DNA of 64,000 nt. Source: Clavibacter sp. A6099. GTDB taxonomy: Bacteria > Actinomycetota > Actinomycetes > Actinomycetales > Microbacteriaceae. Within the stretch, counting starts at the first letter, position 1. Each line of letters begins with the position of its first letter. Shown here in pieces: positions 62,047-64,000 of the stretch. The notes beneath the pieces are model-generated. The model worked only from the letters and a program-made list of their open reading frames with translations. It was not told the DNA's origin and made no database searches. Both the position numbers and the translations under genes were made by a program. The DNA lies in assembly GCF_021919125.1 (NCBI RefSeq), contig NZ_CP083439.1:434001-498000 (forward strand), read 5' to 3'.

Positions 62047-64000
62047 TCAGGCGCGCGCGGGGCGGCGTCCCTGGTGAGCGCGTCGCCGGCGTCGGGCCTC
62101 CAGCGCGGCCGCGGATCCGACGACCAGCAGCAGCGCCGCGAGGGCGAGCGCCGACGCGGGCGACGACCCCGTGCGCGGCAGCGATCCGCGGGCGCTCGCG
62201 CCGGACGTGCCGGCGGGGCTGGATCCGTCCGCCGACAGCGCTCCGGACGCGAGCGCGCCCGTGCCGGTGACGGATGCGCCGCCCGCCGAGGTGCCGGGAG
62301 CGGTGCCGGCGGCGCCGGATCCCGTGCCGGACCCCGTGCCGGACGCGGATCCGCCCGACGGGTCGACCGGCACCGCGGCCGTGGTGACCACCCCGGCCGC
62401 CACGTCCGCGGCGAGCCCGGAGGCGTCGACGAGGTGCAGGCCCGTGACGGTGCGCGCGGCGGACGCGGTGACGTCCTCCGCGAGCAGCACGGATCCGCCG
62501 TCGGGCAGCGCGAACCGCGTCCCCGGGGCGATGTCGCCGGCCGCGAGCGCCTGCCCGGCGATGAGGCCGCCGTCGCTCGAGACGCGCGCCGTGCCGCCGT
62601 CGACCGCGACGCGCAGGCCGCGGATCCGGACGGCCACGCGGCTGCCCGGGTAGAGGTCCACGTCGTCGAGGGCGGCGCTGCCGGACCCGCGGGCGGACGC
62701 GAGCCGGATCCCCGAGGCGCGGATCTGGCCGGCGGCGCCGTCCCCGGCGGTGTCGGCCGCAGCGGTGTCGGCCGCGGTGCCGCCGGCCGCTGAGGCGGTG
62801 GCGTCGCTCGCCGCGAGGGCGTCCGGGGCGAGCCCCGTGACCGTCGCGGTCGCGGTCGCGTCGGCCTCCGGCCGCGCCACGGGCGTCGCCGCGACGGCGC
62901 TGGGCCCGGTCGCGCGGATCCCGTACGCCGACCAGCCCGCAGGCGCGGTGTCCGGCACGATCGGGACGGGCGTCGGCGACGGATCCGGCGTGGGCGTCGT
63001 CGAGCCGCCCGCCGCCACGGTCACCACTCCCAGCCGCACCTCGGGGTGGCGGCCGGTGAGGTCGCGGTAGTGCAGCGCCGTCAGCGTCACCGTCCCGTCG
63101 GCGGCCACCGACCGCTCGCCGAACCGGACCTCGACGCGCGGGGCGCCCTGCTCGTCGACGCCCGTGTAGAGGTCGGTCGTGGTGTCGATCCACACGCCGT
63201 TGACGAAGACCGCGTTCCCCGCATCCGCGAAGGACACGGTCATGGCGCCCGCGGCGGAGACGGCCGCGTGCAGGCCGTTCACCCGCAGGGCCGGCCAGCG
63301 GTAGTCGGCGAGCGGATCCGTGGAGGTGCCGGGCACCTGCCGGAACGCGCCCACGTCGACGGTCGCGGTGCCCGCGGCGTCGCCCGTGCCGAGGTCGACG
63401 GCGACGGCCGACGAGGTGTCGGGATCCGTCCCCGTGCCGGTCACGGCGTCCGCCGAGGCATGCGGCGCCGCGACGGTCGCGACCGGCTGCGGCGCGACGA
63501 GCACCGTGCCGTCGGCCGCGGTGACGCCGACCCCATACGCGCCCACGACCTGCCCGGCAGCGGGCGGAACGACGACCGTGCCGAGGCGCACGTCCGGGTG
63601 CGCACCCGTGAGGTCGCGGTAGTGCACGGCGGTGACGGTGACCGTGCCGTCGGCCGCCGTCTCGCGCTCGCCGAACGCGACGGTCACGCGGGGCGCGCCC
63701 TGCTCGTCGACGCCCGTGTAGAGGTCGGTCGTGGTGTCGATCCAGCGGCCGTCCACGAAGACCGCGCTGCCGGGATCCGCGAACTCGGTCGAGACGACGC
63801 CCGCGGGCGTGATCGTGGCGGTGAGGCCGTAGACCCGGAACGCCGTCCAGCGGTACTCGGCGAGCGGGTCGGCGGGGGATCCCGGCACCTGCTCGAACGA
63901 GCCGACGCCGACCGTGGTCGTGCCGTCCGCGCCGGTCTCGACGCGGACGGATGCGGCGTGCTCCGGTGATCCGTCCGACGCGGCGAGCGCGTCGGCGGTG
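62047..64000 (-). CDS. LPRTG wall-anchored repeat protein, carboxyl part
   Basis: The gene continues beyond the right edge; 651 codons are visible. Two units of about 184 residues contain DYRWPALRVNG/EYRWTAFRVYG, WIDTTTDLYTGVDEQGAPRV and LTALHYRDLTGRHPEVRLG. A Gly/Ser/Thr/Ala-rich stalk follows, then SLPRTGSSPAS, a hydrophobic helix and RRRRR: a complete sortase signal. It is a secreted, covalently wall-linked protein, perhaps an adhesin; ligand unknown. Confidence 0.8.
   Translation of the reverse strand, partial: TADALAASDGSPEHAASVRVETGADGTTTVGVGSFEQVPGSPADPLAEYRWTAFRVYGLTATITPAGVVSTEFADPGSAVFVDGRWIDTTTDLYTGVDEQGAPRVTVAFGERETAADGTVTVTAVHYRDLTGAHPDVRLGTVVVPPAAGQVVGAYGVGVTAADGTVLVAPQPVATVAAPHASADAVTGTGTDPDTSSAVAVDLGTGDAAGTATVDVGAFRQVPGTSTDPLADYRWPALRVNGLHAAVSAAGAMTVSFADAGNAVFVNGVWIDTTTDLYTGVDEQGAPRVEVRFGERSVAADGTVTLTALHYRDLTGRHPEVRLGVVTVAAGGSTTPTPDPSPTPVPIVPDTAPAGWSAYGIRATGPSAVAATPVARPEADATATATVTGLAPDALAASDATASAAGGTAADTAAADTAGDGAAGQIRASGIRLASARGSGSAALDDVDLYPGSRVAVRIRGLRVAVDGGTARVSSDGGLIAGQALAAGDIAPGTRFALPDGGSVLLAEDVTASAARTVTGLHLVDASGLAADVAAGVVTTAAVPVDPSGGSASGTGSGTGSGAAGTAPGTSAGGASVTGTGALASGALSADGSSPAGTSGASARGSLPRTGSSPASALALAALLLVVGSAAALEARRRRRAHQGRRPARA
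63143..63744. repeat. near-identical repeat segments in the surface-protein gene
   Basis: Fifty identical bases occur at 63143-63192 and 63695-63744, 552 bases (184 codons) apart, inside the two repeat units. High identity at DNA level suggests recent duplication or gene conversion. Confidence 0.75.

Overview
The window is high-GC actinobacterial chromosome (roughly 70-75 % G+C by eye), with GTG starts, ATGA/GTGA stop-start overlaps and many transcripts that seem to begin at or next to the start codon. Gene content (DUF6421 protein plus short-chain dehydrogenase, duplicated DUF3349 protein, LAxTG- and LPxTG-type wall proteins, septum-formation protein next to pyrE, ECF sigma factor with Asp23 proteins) fits Microbacteriaceae. 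The density of the hexamer GGATCC makes me think of Clavibacter or a close relative, but that assignment is inference. I saw no rRNA, tRNA, transposase, phage gene or CRISPR array, and no gene-free stretch longer than about 240 bases.

Layout: 1-1298 is a phenolic-acid decarboxylase operon with a divergent MarR regulator and a palindromic operator between them. 1299-2690 is a lower-GC patch with a secreted protein and an unknown protein. 2648-4995 is a MarR-controlled DHA2 multidrug exporter. 5164-10138 holds small metabolic and unknown genes, including a P-loop NTPase/DUF1905 pair and a DUF6421/SDR pair. 10267-12520 is a Pit phosphate-transporter operon. 12638-16915 holds an IclR remnant, a carboxylesterase, and a TetR-exporter pair with a doubled operator. 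17066-19549 is a SRPBCC gene whose 3' end is duplicated on the far side of an acquired hipBA toxin-antitoxin module. 19546-28570 carries a wall-anchored inositol-phosphate-type phosphatase, an AEC transporter, a deaminase-like protein without its catalytic glutamate, a GH114-like lipoprotein and assorted housekeeping genes.

28679-32364 is a signalling locus: a membrane histidine kinase, an Hpt-like protein that has lost the phospho-accepting histidine, and a convergent OmpR-type response regulator. 34103-36287 is an ECF sigma factor with three Asp23-like proteins, one apparently fused to an anti-sigma-like segment. 36400-44919 includes pyrE, a long disordered septum-formation protein, two MFS genes separated by a duplicated piece of the neighbouring HAD-hydrolase gene, a phosphoesterase and a CsbD-like stress protein. 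45105-52905 has a RecQ-type helicase with a phosphoribosyltransferase-like tail, an orphan DNA methyltransferase with an expanding repeat insert, kynureninase and an oxidoreductase. 53106-56662 is a pair of translationally coupled glycosyltransferases, 57031-60529 is the circularly permuted ATP-grasp/alpha-E/transglutaminase operon, and the right edge is a repeat-built LPRTG surface protein.

Four observations stand out. (1) Two acquired modules (hipBA and an MFS gene) are each bordered by a second copy of the 3' end of a resident gene, a scar expected when foreign DNA enters through homology on one side. (2) About twenty genes show a TANNNT-like hexamer ending five to eight bases before the start codon, predicting leaderless transcripts. 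(3) GGATCC is several-fold more frequent than base composition predicts, in all three reading frames, and nearly absent from the acquired patches. (4) The histidine-less Hpt protein and the Asp23/ECF cluster look like under-described regulatory arrangements.
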